From contig JAHYIO010000003.1 in the NCBI GenBank assembly GCA_020543525.1, positions 3,348,001 to 3,412,000 of the forward strand: a DNA stretch of 64,000 nucleotides, written 5' to 3'. How positions within the stretch are numbered: the stretch's first letter is position 1; each line of letters starts with the position of its first letter. Below are positions 44,276-55,905 of this stretch, piece after piece. A model generated the notes under the pieces. That model had not been told where the DNA came from, searched no databases, and saw only the letters and a program-made list of their open reading frames with translations. Source of the DNA: Coriolopsis trogii. Lineage: Eukaryota > Basidiomycota > Agaricomycetes > Polyporales > Polyporaceae. A program made the translations under genes and the position numbers.

Positions 44276-46220
44276 ATGTCTTCAGGAACAAAGGTACCCT
44301 ATGGTGCGTGTCTAGCATTATAGTCTAAGATGCGCTTGCCATATCCTTACACCCCATCCTTACCGCAGTGCGCCTTGGCAAATCGGGCTTGAAGGTCTCT
44401 CGCATCGTTCTTGGTATGGGTCAATACGGCTATCCAGGGTGGCAACCTTGGATCCTCGGTGAGGACGCAGCTACCGAGCATATCAAGTTTGCGTGAGCAT
44501 CTCCGGTCTGTATGCTAACTAGTGAACTACACTCACACTGTCGCCAGGTATGATCACGGCATCCAGACGTTCGACACTGCAGACGTGCGTACTGAGTATT
44601 TATGGGGCGCATGCGATGAAAGAATGAAGTTGACCATCTCAAATTTGCAGCTCTACTCGAACGGCATGTCGGAGGTCATTCTTGGTAACGTGATTAAGAA
44701 GTTGAATCTACCGCGCGAGGAGTTAGTCATCATGACCAAGGTAAGTGAACCGTTCAGTGACATCGCCTTTCTATTTCCTGACTGCTCTTCTTGACCAGCT
44801 GTACCATCCTGTCGGCCCTGAATACAGCACGCCCTTCATCACTAATCCTGACGAGATCGGCCTCGTCAACCAGTATGGTACCAGTCGTAAGGTGCCGTAT
44901 AACGTACTAGATTCCCGGGTGCGGTCATCCTGAAATCCTAGTAGCACGTCTTCGCCGCCGTACAAGCCAGTCTCAAACGCCTTCAACTGGACTACATCGA
45001 TGTTTTGCAACGTAAGTACGCCCCTGTCCTGGAGCCTTCGAGTTAACCGTTGTGCGTTAACAGTCCACCGTTTCGATGAGAACACTCCCATAGAAGAGAC
45101 GGTATGTGCTGAATGTCCCTGCTCAATCGAGATGTCAGTCTCACACCGACTCCATGACCAACCAGATGCAAGCCCTGCACGACGTTGTCAAGGCTGGATA
45201 CGTCCGCTATATCGGAATGAGTTCTTGCCGGGCATACCAGTGTATGTAGACCGCTACTCGCGCTTCCTACGATGCTAACTCGTCCGCTGTTATAGTCCAC
45301 GCCATGCAGAGTTCGTAGCGCACTTGCAGAGTGACCGACCCTCACGCTGACACGCTGTACTTCTTGGCACAGACTACGCCATCACCCACAACCTGACGCC
45401 GTTCATCTCGATGCAGAACCAATACTCGCTCTTGTATCGTGAGGAGGAGCGCGAGATGTTCCCTACTCTGAAGGTGAGTTCTCTCTCAAAGACTTGCGTC
45501 CCCTCGTAAAGTTAGTTACTGATTGGCTCCCGTTATGATGGCCTCAGATGTTCGGAGCAGGGGCCATCACTTGGTCGCCCCTCGCGCAAGGCATGCTCAC
45601 GCGCCCTCTCAGCGCGCTACAGAGCACCACCCGCAGCGCAAACGATTCGTGGTACGCGAACATGACGCGGGAACGATCCGTCGGACTGTGCCTGACTGTT
45701 CTCTGCGGGGATAGGTTCAGAACGACGCTGGAGTTTTACAACAAATCCGGCAGCGGAATGTCTGATATCCTGCCACGGTACGCTCGTGTGATTTCACTAC
45801 ATACACGGCTCTCGATGAGCAGAGGATGCTCATGGTTGTCTTGTATTTCTCTCCGGCCCTTGCTTGGTTCTTTTTTCCAGGGTCGAAGAGGTCGCGAAGA
45901 AGAAGGGCGTCAGCATGGCCCAAGTCAGTATCGCCTGGCAGTTCGCCAAGGAGGGTAGGTCGTCTAAGGTGGCATCCCCGAGTAGGCCTGCGTTGCTGAT
46001 TCTGCTGGCAGGCGTGACGGCCCCCGTCGTTGGAGCGACGACTATCGACAAGCTGAAGGACATCATTGGTACGTAGGAGGGTGAATCTGCATAGACCGTC
46101 TCGCATGGATGTTGACTTTGCCACCTCGTATCAGATGCCCTCGACGTGAAGCTGACGGACGAGGAGGTCAAGTATCTTGAAGAGCCTTATCGCCCGCTGC
46201 CCATCCATGCGCATCAGTGA
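44276..46220 (+). CDS. Aldo/keto reductase 2
   Basis: A multi-exon plus-strand gene from ATG 44276 (MSSGTKVPY, then VRLGKSGLKVSRIVLGMGQY) to TGA 46218 (LPIHAHQ). Tetrad residues are in FDTADV/YSNGMSE, LVIMTK and LQLHRFDENTPIEET. Further signatures are YVRYIGMSSCRAYQ, EEREMFPTLKMFGAGAITWS and VTAPVVGATTIDKLKDII. It forms a second subgroup with AKR5, sharing the segment around GSGMSDILPR that replaces the LRGQTD part of AKR1, 3 and 4. It is an NADPH-dependent reductase by family. Convergent with AKR3, whose stop is only about 107 bp away. Confidence 0.9.
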
Positions 46221-46326
46221 AGCAGACGGCCGGAGAGCGCGCCGTACTAGTAGCGATCATGGTGTTGATTGCAGCTGTGTTCGTACAAATGCACCGAGTC
46301 CGTGACGAGTTTCGTCCTAGATAGTC

Positions 46327-48150
46327 CTACATATGGCCAACAATGGGGACAGGCTGATAGGGTTCCTCCAGATACTTCGACTCCTCCTCAGTAAGCGTGA
46401 CATCAAGTGCACCTACGGGCCCTCGGTAAGTTCTGCAACTTCACACGGCAAATGATCGAGAAGGCAGTAACGCACCGAGGATGTCTTCGAGTTTCGACAA
46501 GCTCGTCGAGCCAATGACGGGAGCAGTGACCCCCGGCTTGGCCATGATCCAAGCCATGGCGATCTGCGCCATGCTCACTCCCTTCTTCTTTGCGATCTCT
46601 TCAATTCTATGAAGTCGCACAGGTCAGAGCGGATGCTTTCATCCTATCTTCTCACGCGTGGAAGGCTCACCTGGAAGTGAGGGTCTCGAGGAAGGGGATC
46701 TTGAATAAGGACTGGAACCTGTGTGCAGTGTACAAAGACGGATATTAGGTTGGGAACATAGCCACAGAGAGAGAGACGCGTACATGTCTGTCTGTCCGCG
46801 TAGAGAGCCTTCCTTGACTGGACGTGTGAGCATCCCGCGGCCGAGAGGAGACCAGGGGATGGAGCCGACGCCAAACATCTGCACGAGCCGAGCCTCAGAG
46901 TCAGCGCCGCGGCCCTGCATCTAGAGGACGAGAACGAAACGAATGCTGACCTTGAGGGTCGGAAACATCTCACGTTCCTCTTCGCGGTAGAGCAAGCTGT
47001 AGTGGTTCTGCATCGAGACGAACGGCGTGAGGTTGTGCGTGATCGCATAGTCTGCATGTGCGCTCTGGAGTCAGAACATCCGGTCATGGAACAGGTATGG
47101 GCTGTGCGCACTCTGCATCGCGTGGACTGTACGTTCGGGAGCGGTGAGGAACTGCCTATGAACCTTGGAGTATGAGGGACGTACATTGATATGCCCAGCA
47201 CGAGCTCATGCCGATATAGCGCACCCAGCCAGCCTTGACAACGTCGTGGAGGGCTTGCATCTGCGATGGAAATGACAATTCAGAGTGACGCCCTTATCGC
47301 AAGGGAAAGCCGAGCGCACCGTCTCCTCTATGGGCGTATCGGGATCGAAGCGATGGCCTGAGACATGACTTCGGTTGGAGGAAAGCGATAGCACGCGAGG
47401 GATGACTACGCACATTGCAGCAGGTCGATGTAGTCGACCTGGAGACGCTTGAGGATGGCTTGGACAGAGTCAAAGATGTGCTGTCGATGGCGGTGAGCAT
47501 GCAATCCCACTCGACAGACAGCGGTATGCACCTTGCGGCTCAGACCTTTCTGGTTGATGATACCGAGTTCCTCAGGAGATTTGCCGATGGTCCAGATGTT
47601 TGTGCCGTATTCCTTCGGGATCGGGGAGTATAGCTGCCCTCGGAAATGAGTTGATAGTGGTTCAGTGCGTGTATACAGCTTGTTCAGGTGCGTACCTTTG
47701 TCATGATCACGATCTCATCGCGCGGAAGATCGAGTTTCTTGATAGCGTTGCCAAGGATAATCTCCGAAAGGCCGTTTGAGTAGACCTTTGAAGGAAGTGT
47801 TAGCGGAGAACCGGCGATGCAGAGTTTATGATCTCACGTCAGCTGTATCAAACGTCGTGATGCCGTGGTCGTATCTGTATAACATAGGGCTTCTCAGTCC
47901 ATTGACGAGACAACAGATTGTCGATGATTGACTCACGCGAACTTGATATGCTTGATCGCCTCTTCTTCCCCGAGTACCCACTTCTCCCAGTCGGGAGAAC
48001 CGTACGACATGCAACCGAGGATGATCTTGGAAACTTTCAGTCCGGAGTTGCCCAGACGAACTATCGATGAAATGCGGTGTCAGAACATGTATGGGTTTGC
48101 TTCAGCTTCACCGAGTAGGTGAACTGACCGTACTGCATCTTAGGGGCCAT
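46327..48150 (-). CDS. Aldo/keto reductase 3
   Basis: A multi-exon minus-strand gene from ATG 48150 (MAPKMQY, VRLGNSGLKVSKIILGCMSY) to the stop at 46327 (PVPIVGHM). The tetrad is FDTADV/YSNGLSE, IVIMTK and LLQCHRFDPDTPIEET. C-terminal parts are FGVGSIPWSPLGRGMLTRPV, RIEEIAKKKGVSMAQIAMAW and GVTAPVIGSTSLSKLEDILG. The gene and its promoter are very similar to AKR4, so the two arose by recent duplication. Its upstream region contains the shared element twice. No defect noticed. Confidence 0.92.
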
Positions 48151-48600
48151 CTGGCAAAGTCGTATGTTCTGTTAGGTGCGGTGTACTACGGGGATGTCAA
48201 AGCTCGGAGGGGTGGTGAAAAAGAGACTGCCCTTAGGGTCATTATATACTGGGATGCTGCCGACGCGATGACGGTTCCCGCGAATACTACATCTCTGCTG
48301 TAATGCGTGAACGAACTGTCCCAAACCGATCGGGCATCGTCGCCAAACGCTCTGCCAATACGCGGGACGCTGCACTTGGGAACACCGACCGGAGGACGGT
48401 TCCCGCGAGCCGTACATCTTTGCTGCTTGACAACCCGGCGTGGACGAGCTAACCCAAACCCGAGACGTCTTTGCTGACTTGACGATCCGAGCTATCCCAA
48501 ACCTGAGAGTGGAGGCGTGTCCGATCGGGCATCGTCGTCTAGCGCTCACACTGCGGAGGAGTTCTGTAGTTGCCACTGTCAGTGAGCGCCATCTGTGATG
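48151..48600 (-). promoter_or_regulatory. AKR3 promoter with duplicated shared element
   Basis: A TATA-like ATTATATACT lies at 48241-48250. The first element is TTCCCGCG 48275-48282 with ACATCTCTGCTG 48289-48300. The second unit is GGGAACACCGACC, TTCCCGCG 48400-48407 and ACATCTTTGCTG 48414-48425. The second unit continues into sequence nearly identical to that upstream of AKR4 (CCGATCGGGCATCGTCGTC). Confidence 0.65.
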
Positions 48601-48727
48601 GAGGACCCTCGCGTGCAAGGAAATCCATGTAATCCTATTAGAAAATCGAAATTCACAGATTCCGACGTGTTGCCATGCATAGCTTAGCCACTTCGCCGCA
48701 AAACCTTTCTACACATCAGTGTAATTA

Positions 48728-49271
48728 CAGTGGCGCTCGAAAGTCCTGCACGTGGGAACTAGTCCCATGATGTTTGTACGATATCTCGACCCATCCAAGC
48801 CTGTTTTGCTATGATTCAGGTGTGTATAGTGTCATTGGACCTCCATCTATTGCTGTGTAGTAGTTGTTAGGAAATGTGTCAATAAATGGTGTTCCTAGTA
48901 GGGTATGAAATATGATGTATTCTTAATATGTTATTTGAATATCTCAGTCCCCACTCATGCTCACCTCTTCGAACTTCGACATATATTACTGCTAATCAGT
49001 CTAGAGAGAGCCACACAAGAAGCCTGGGCCCAAAAATTCACTGTACTGTAGAACCCACCAGGGACCAGCGCCTAAACACATGGGGTTTTGTCCCTTTACT
49101 TGATTGGTTCTGCGACCACTGCACGAATCTCTTCACATATACCACACATCTCTTGAGTAGCTACACACGCATCCATGACTGTGTGAATATTGGTGATCGG
49201 CCTTGGAATAGTCAAGATATGTCACAATCATTTGTGACCCCAGCCACGTGCAGGACTTTCGAGCGCCACTG
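48728..49271. mobile_element. Tc1/mariner-type MITE, non-autonomous
   Basis: A 544-bp element with terminal inverted repeats of 28 bp (CAGTGGCGCTCGAAAGTC at the outer end), identical as far as I can align, and flanked by TA dinucleotides (48726-48727 and 49272-49273), the Tc1/mariner target duplication. The interior is AT-richer than its surroundings and has no transposase frame, so it must have moved with a transposase supplied elsewhere. Confidence 0.92.
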
Positions 49272-49273
49272 TA

Positions 49274-50111
49274 AGTACAACGTGCGTCTTGCGACTCTAT
49301 GAAAGAAGGCACGTGACCGGTCGAGGAGTGCGGGGCGCTTGTGCCTCTCATCTCTCTCTCACCGCGGAGTCTCGCACACTCTCGCACTCGCACTCATCTT
49401 CTCGCTCTCGCTTGTGTTTCTGTCCTCCAACGACCCATCTCTGGCTCTACGGAAGCAAAACTCAAGTGCGATGACAGCTTGGACCGCTGCGAGGACGGCA
49501 ACGATCTCAGAGCAAGCAGTCAAGGATAGCAATGGCGAGGAGGACGAGGGCGCAGCGGGTTTGGACGGCAAGAGGTAGGATAGCAGTTAGGACGTGAAAG
49601 GTAAGAAAGTCCTTGAGGTTGACGAGAGCGGCGAGGGCGAGGTCGGCGAACGCGAGGACGGCGAGGATACGGTGAGGGCAAGGACGACGAGAGTTACGAG
49701 GTACATGGACCGTATCTCATCTCGTCCTTGTCCTCGTCTCTTTGATCTTCTTGCCCTCATTTCTCTTGTCCATGGGAGTACGACACAGACGACGAAACAG
49801 ACGAGGGCGGCCTCAGCACGGAAGGAGAGGAGGATATGAGAATGGTGAAGATGGCGCAGGGACGGCGAGGAGGGCCGGGTTAGTAGTACATACCGTCCCC
49901 TCCCTCCTCGCGTCTCTGCTTCTCCCCGTCGTTGTCCTTGTCCTCACTGTCCTCCCGTCCTCGTCTCTCTTCTCGTCTCTTCTCGTACTCCTCGACCGTG
50001 CTTTCGTTATCGTTGCCACTGTGCTCTGCTCTTGTCCTTCTCCCCGTCTTAGTCCTTTTCGTCCCTGTCTTCGTCTCTCTCCTTCCCATTCGACCTCCTC
50101 TCTCCTATCAC
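49274..50111. repeat. Low-complexity GAGGACG/CGTCCTC region
   Basis: Simple purine-rich blocks (GAGGACGGCGAGG type, 49540-49700) are followed by pyrimidine-rich blocks on the same strand (TCCTCGTCTC, CTTGTCCTTC; 49720-50100). The two arms could partly pair. Open frames here are all Ser/Leu- or Arg/Glu-biased and overlap on both strands; no gene supported. Confidence 0.6.
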
Positions 50112-50602
50112 TTACGACTTGCTGCAACGCATGTACCGTGATTCTGTTGGCAGATATGCTAGCTGACATGCGACCGCATGCGTCACTAGGTTACCAGTGG
50201 AGTATATCCCGGGAAAATACGCGCCTTCCACCGCGTTAGGAAGCGGCGTGAGCCAACACTCGAGTATCGAGGTTTCCGCCTTGTCTCCCCACAACCTCTT
50301 ATTGGAATCCGCGCCTTGGAAGTGCGGGATTACAGTAGTTCCTAGAGGGATGATGATTTCTCTGATAAGCTGACCGTCTCGTCCACGGACGGGTGCCAAC
50401 AAGGGGATAGTAATATCCTGTGTAGTTATGATCAGGACGGCAAACGGACGCGGCGGCGCAGGGGGAGGGCACTACGTACGCTACGTTCTTGCGGTTAGGG
50501 CGTCCGGGAACGGTCCCTGTAATAGCAGCGTCTCACGACAGACAGCATCGAGGTAGCGCAACTTCATGACCCCGTCATAATCGAGGTCGTGGCGGCCAGT
50601 CG
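50112..50602. pseudogene. Chimeric relic: AKR5-like piece fused to P450 piece
   Basis: 50112-50195 matches AKR5 around 54684-54766, the exon end at ACTTGCTGCAAC and its following intron. It joins directly to sequence matching the 3' part of P450 A on the minus strand: GRDGQLIREIIIPLGTTVIP, FQGADSNKRLWGDKAE and LDYDGVMKLRYLDAVCRETL (with the ExxR motif). Homology to P450 A stops near 50602. It looks like what is left of a duplicated AKR5-P450 A pair after a deletion of roughly 1.6 kb between them. Not functional. Confidence 0.8.
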
Positions 50603-50805
50603 ACAATGTCACGAACGCCGTGACACCGACGGACGGAATGGGCTGGACTCCTAGTTTTGAGTCGCGCGCCACGTACAGAAGAGCTGCTCTCACGATTACG
50701 CAGTGCTGTAACTTACCTCAGCGGGTGGTGTGGCGATGACATCTTTCATCGCTGCTTTATTCGTACACATACAAATTCATGGAACTACTCGCCCTCAAGT
50801 TACTC
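50603..50805. other. Short spacer downstream of AKR4
   Basis: About 200 bp between the AKR/P450 relic and the AKR4 stop codon. No feature recognised. Confidence 0.4.
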
Positions 50806-52630
50806 TCACGTATGGCCAAGGACGGCAAGAGGCTGGTACGGCTCCTCCAAATACTTCGTCTCCTCCTCGGTGAGCGTGACGTCCAGCGAACCTACAGGTA
50901 CTCGATAAGCTCTACATCTTCACAACACAGAGAACGGAGACAGCAGTACGCACCGAGGATGTCCTCGAGGTTCGACAGGTTCGTCGTTCCAATGATCGGC
51001 GCGGTGACCCCGGGTTTGGCCATGATCCAAGCCATGGCGATCTGCGCCATACTCACGCCCTTCTTCTTTGCGATCTCTTCGATCCTACAGAGTCACACGG
51101 GTCGGAACGAGTGTCACCACCTTGTCGGGCGCAGAGGGCTCACCTAGAGGTCAGGGACTCGAGGAAGGGGATGTTGTATGCGGACTGGAACCTGAGTGTG
51201 TCCAAAGACGGATGTTAGCAGAGGACCACGCTCGTACAGCGAGAGACGAGGATAGGACGTACGCGTCTGTCTGTCCGCGTAGAGTGGCTTCCTTGACTGG
51301 GCGCGTGAGCAACCCGCGGCCGAGAGGAGACCAGGGGATGGAGCCGACGCCGAACATCTGCACGAGCCGAGCCTCACTGTCAGCGCCAAGGCCATGCACC
51401 GATAGAGAACGAGAAGGGACGCATGCTCACCTTGAGAGTCGGGAACATCTCCCGTTCCTCCTCACGGTAGAGCAAGCTGTAGTGGTTTTGCATCGAGATG
51501 AATGGCGTCAGGTTGTGCGTGATTGCGTAGTCTGCACGTGCAGTTTTGAGTCGGAACGTTCAGTCAGTGATCAGGGTACAGGCTGTGCGCACTCTGCATT
51601 GCGTGGACTATATGGCTCGGAGAGGTGAGCAACTGCGAATGAGCTTTGGAGTATAAAGGACGTACATTGATATGCCCAGCATGAGCTCATGCCGATGTAG
51701 CGCACCCAGCCAGCCTTGACGATGTCATGGAGGGCTTGCATCTGACATGGCGACAGCAGGTCAGAGTGATGGCCTGATTAATAGGGCATCCCGAGCGCAC
51801 CGTCTCCTCTATGGGCGTATCGGGATCGAAGCGATGGCCTGACAGACATGGCTTCAATTGCCGTAATATGAAGCACGAGAGAAGCGACTGCGCACATTGC
51901 AGCAGGTCAATGTAGTCGACCTGGAGACGCTTGAGGCTGGCTTGGACCGAATCAAAGATGTGCTGGCAATCGCTATGAGCATGCAATCCCACTTGACGGA
52001 CAGCCGTACGCTCACCTTGCGGTTCAGACCTTTCTGGTTGATGATTCCGATCTCCTCCGGAGTTTTGCCGCTTGCCCAAAGGTTCAAACCGTATTCCTTG
52101 GGGATAGGGGAGTACAGCTGCCCTCGGAAATGAGTCGGGAGTGGTGCACTGCGTGTATACAGCTTGTCCAGGTGCGTACCTTCGTCATAATCACGATCTC
52201 CTCGCGCGGAAGATCGAGTTTCTTGATAGCGTTGCCAAGGATAATCTCCGAGAGACCGTTCGAATAGACCTACGCAGTGAGTTTCAGCAGAGAGCCAGCG
52301 ATGTAGAGTTTGTGATCTCACATTAGCGGTATCAAATGTCGTGATGCCGTGCTCGTATCTGTGAGACATATGCATGTGAGCTTATTCAATGTATTGACGG
52401 GACTAAGTGTGTGGGCTAATACTGACGCAAACTTGATATGCTTGATCGCCTCCTCTTCTCCAAGCACCCACTTCTGCCAATCTGGAGAACCGTACGACAT
52501 GCATCCAAGGATGATCTTGGAGACTTTCAGTCCGGAGTTGCCCAGACGGACTGTTGATGAATTGCGGTGTCAAACCATGCATCGGCCTCGTTGAGTAGGC
52601 GAACTGACCGTACTGCATTTTGGGGGCCAT
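50806..52630 (-). CDS. Aldo/keto reductase 4
   Basis: A multi-exon minus-strand gene from ATG 52630 (MAPKMQY) to the TGA at 50806 (PLAVLGHT). Full set of family motifs: VRLGNSGLKVSKIILGCMSY, FDTANV/YSNGLSE, IVIMTK, LLQCHRFDPDTPIEET, WVRYIGMSSCWAYQ, FGVGSIPWSPLGRGLLTRPV and GVTAPIIGTTNLSNLEDILG. Closest relative in the window is AKR3. Expected reaction is NADPH-dependent reduction of an aldehyde or ketone in the cytosol. No inactivating change seen. Confidence 0.92.
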
Positions 52631-52800
52631 CTGGCAAGGTCGTATATTCTCCTCGATGCGGCGTACGGCGGTGTGAAAGCGAGGGGTGCTGGAGAAGAGA
52701 CTGCCCCTATAGTCATATATATGCTGGGATACTGCATATCGGGAACACCGACCGGAGGATGATTCCCGCGAGCAGTACATTTCTGCTGACTTGACAGCCC
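52631..52800 (-). promoter_or_regulatory. AKR4 promoter with shared element and TATA box
   Basis: CATATATATG at 52715-52724 is a likely TATA box. TTCCCGCG (52763-52770) and ACATTTCTGCTGA (52777-52789) form the element also present upstream of AKR1 and AKR3, at about the same distance from the ATG (133 bp). Confidence 0.65.
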
Positions 52801-53948
52801 CGGCGTGGACGAATTATCCCAAACCTGAGAGGGAGAGTGTCCGATCGGGCATCGTCGTCTAGCGCTCACACGGAGCGTTATGTGGCTAGGGGTCTGTCTT
52901 CGGTAGCGGTGCCATTCTGACGATGAGCCAGGTTGGGGAGTCAATCACACTGCGGCGTGCGTTGTATGCAGACCCATCGGATCTGGAGAGGGGCCTTTGC
53001 CTAGATGTGAAGACGATGACAAAGAGTCAATTGAATATGTGTTTGAGAAGAAGCAGTGCGGAACATGTCGAACCTTCCTACTTACATATAGCAGGCGGCA
53101 TCAATGATCTAGGCAGAAATACATGGTATCATGAGTGACGTGGACAAGTCACATATGAACAATAGTGGCGACGAACCTGAAGCTTCGGAGAACACGCTCA
53201 CGCCCATGTCTGTTCCCAACACAGCCTGAGGTCAGGCAGGCGGCCACCCAACCGGCGGACGAGCCAGTAACGATCCGTACGTGTGTACCCTCAGACTTGA
53301 GCCGAACGTTCAACGGGGATACATTGACATAGCGAGGCGGCAAATATACAACAAGAGGATCATCAACAATTCAATACCTCACCTCAGATCTGTTCGGCGG
53401 TATTTGCGCTCGAAATCGGACTCATCTGGGCGGCAAAAGTGACTCTATACTCCCTCTTGCGTTAGAGACACAATAGCGCAAGGAAACAGAGCGCAATGAG
53501 TCGAGGAGGACGGGTCACGGTTTAATGCATATGGTGGTGGTACGGTTTAGAGTGTGAAGCGCTGAGGGCGAGAGCCGCCCTGGAGTTCGATACCGCTAGC
53601 ACGCTGAATTGGCAAGAATTGCTCGTTTATTCACTCACCTAGCTCCTGCAAGGTAGTTGACATCGGAACAACTGAGTTCTTGAGTACCGCAGCGAATTGC
53701 AACACAGGAACGACCCCTTGACATCGGTTATGAGCACAACCAGCTGGACCTTTCCATGTTTACTCACGCTTGAATAAATTGATCCACTGCGTCCCACACT
53801 GGCAAAGTCGTGAGTGAGTCAATTCACCAGCTTGCGTGGCCTCTTGCTGACACAGCACATCAATATCTCATCATCCTGGCACGTATAACTAGGCAGGTCT
53901 CGAACGAAGGTCCTTGGTTCTTGTCCCTGTCGTCACCTCATCACTGAT
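52801..53948. other. Divergent spacer AKR4/AKR5, no supported gene
   Basis: The first 70 bp repeat AKR3 upstream sequence (CCGATCGGGCATCGTCGTC). The rest has one 71-residue open frame (52923-53138, LRRALYADPSDLERGLCLDV) that I do not recognise, and otherwise nothing. Confidence 0.45.
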
Positions 53949-55905
53949 ATGTCCACAGGAGGAAAAGTCTCGTACGGTATGTTTCCAACACGAACCCCTG
54001 CTCATTGCATTCGGGCTAGGATACATGCGCACTGGAACCCCTTTGTCCACAGTGCGGCTTGGGAACTCGGGCCTCAAGGTCTCTCGGATCATTCTTGGTG
54101 CTGCTCAGTATGGCCACCCAGGTTGGCAACCTTGGGTCCTCGGAGAGGACGAGGCTCTCGAACACATCAAATACGCGTACGTGTTCGATAATTCTCTTCT
54201 GCGCGGATTCCTGCCACCATCCTCCACACTCTCAGCTACGAGCACGGAATCCAGACGTTCGATACAGCCAACGTATGTTTAATTCGCGTTGCGGATACTG
54301 AATGTTGTCACATCATATGTTGATTATTGAACTGCGCAGGCTTACTCGAACGGTCTCTCGGAAGTCATCCTTGGCAACGTCATCAGGAAGCTGAACCTAC
54401 CTCGTGAGGAGCTCGTGATCATGACGAAGGTGCGTGACTGTCTCAGTTGCCACCCTGTTTTCTTACTCCAATCATGATAGTTATATGTTCCCATTGCCCC
54501 AGAATACGGTGCGCGAGTTGAAGGTGACCCGGACAAGGCCGGGCTGGTCAATCAGTATGGCTGCAGTCGCAAGGTTAGTTCTAGTTCCGTCACTCTCGTC
54601 TGCTAACTGTACTCTCATACCAAGCTTTCTATAGCATATATTCGCGTCGGTTCAAGCGAGCCTCAAGCGACTTCAAATGGAGTACATCGACTTGCTGCAA
54701 CGCATGTATCGTGATTCTATTGGCAGACAGGCTATCTGACACTCGACCCCATGCGTCACTAGTTCATCGCTTTGATTACAACACGCCCATCGAGGAAACC
54801 GTACGTACGACTGCGGTATTGTATGCATCAGCTAACGTTTGACCTTCCCGTTGCAACTTGCTTCCACAGATGCAAGCACTTCACGATGTCGTTAAAGCCG
54901 GGTATGTTCGCTACATCGGGATGAGTTCATGCTGGGCCTATCAATGTGCGCACACAACTGGGTCGTCTGTTCTATCCTCAGGCTGACATTTCCTCTCTCA
55001 TCAGTCCACGCGATGCAGAGTCGGTAATCTGACCATGTGTCGGTTCTGCTGTCTAACCTTTCTCGATGAGCAGACTATGCCATCAGTCATAACTTGACGC
55101 CCTTTATATCCATGCAGAACCAGTACTCGCTCATATACCGCGAAGAGGAGCGCGAAATGTTCCCCACTCTAAAGGTCAGCGCTCCGCAGTCCTACAGGAA
55201 ATGGATGGACAACGTTTCACTGTCACTCCACGTAGATGTTTGGGGTAGGAGCCATCACCTGGTCGCCGCTTGCTCAAGGCATCCTAGCGCGTCCTCTGAG
55301 CGCCATAACGAGTACTGCGAGGAGCGCAGACAACTGGTATGTTATGTAGTTTGTCGTGACCTTCAAAGTCGTGTCATTAGCCATTCTGACCATGTCTCGT
55401 TTCATTGCCAGGTTCCAATCGATGGTGAAGTTCCAGAACAAGGGAAGCGGCATGACGGACATTGTGAATCGGTGAGCAAAAGTCTTAGCAGACATTACGC
55501 ACATAGCTTACAATAAGTGCTTCACGTCGTCGATACTTTCGCGCTACGAAGCGTCGAGGAGCTTGCAAGTAAGAAGGGTGTCAGCATGGCTCAAATCTCA
55601 ATCGCCTGGCAGCTCGTAAAGGAGGGTACGTCGAAGCGACACTCACTTCCTCGCGACTACTGACAACGCTCCCGGCAGGCGTCACGGCGCCGATCATTGG
55701 ACCGACCACTGTGGACAAGCTGAAGGATCTTATTGGTAGGTTCGATCCCCCATGCCGACATCGTCATCGAGGGACATACGGCCTCCATAGTGTGCAGTCT
55801 GGACTAACCGAACTCGCAGGTGCTGTTAACGTCAAGCTTACCGACGAAGAGATCAAGTATCTCGAAGAGCCTTATCGCCCGCTCCCTATAAATGGTCATT
55901 TGTAA
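53949..55905 (+). CDS. Aldo/keto reductase 5
   Basis: A multi-exon gene from ATG 53949 (MSTGGKVSY spliced to VRLGNSGLKVSRIILGAAQY) to TAA 55903 (RPLPINGHL). The tetrad is in FDTAN/AYSNGLSE, LVIMTK and HRFDYNTPIEET. Later segments are YVRYIGMSSCWAYQ, GVGAITWSPLAQGILARPL and VTAPIIGPTTVDKLKDLIG. The intron before HRFDYNTP begins with GC (GCATGT) rather than GT; the AKR2 equivalent is GTAAGT. Splicing C|GC...AG|TT restores LLQLHRFD, so a GC-AG intron is likely. The 3' end overlaps the stop codon of convergent P450 A by about 20 bp. Confidence 0.88.

Noticed and set aside
49742..50239. 165-codon Ser/Leu-rich frame
   Set aside because: Produced by the pyrimidine-rich low-complexity block; runs into the AKR/P450 relic.
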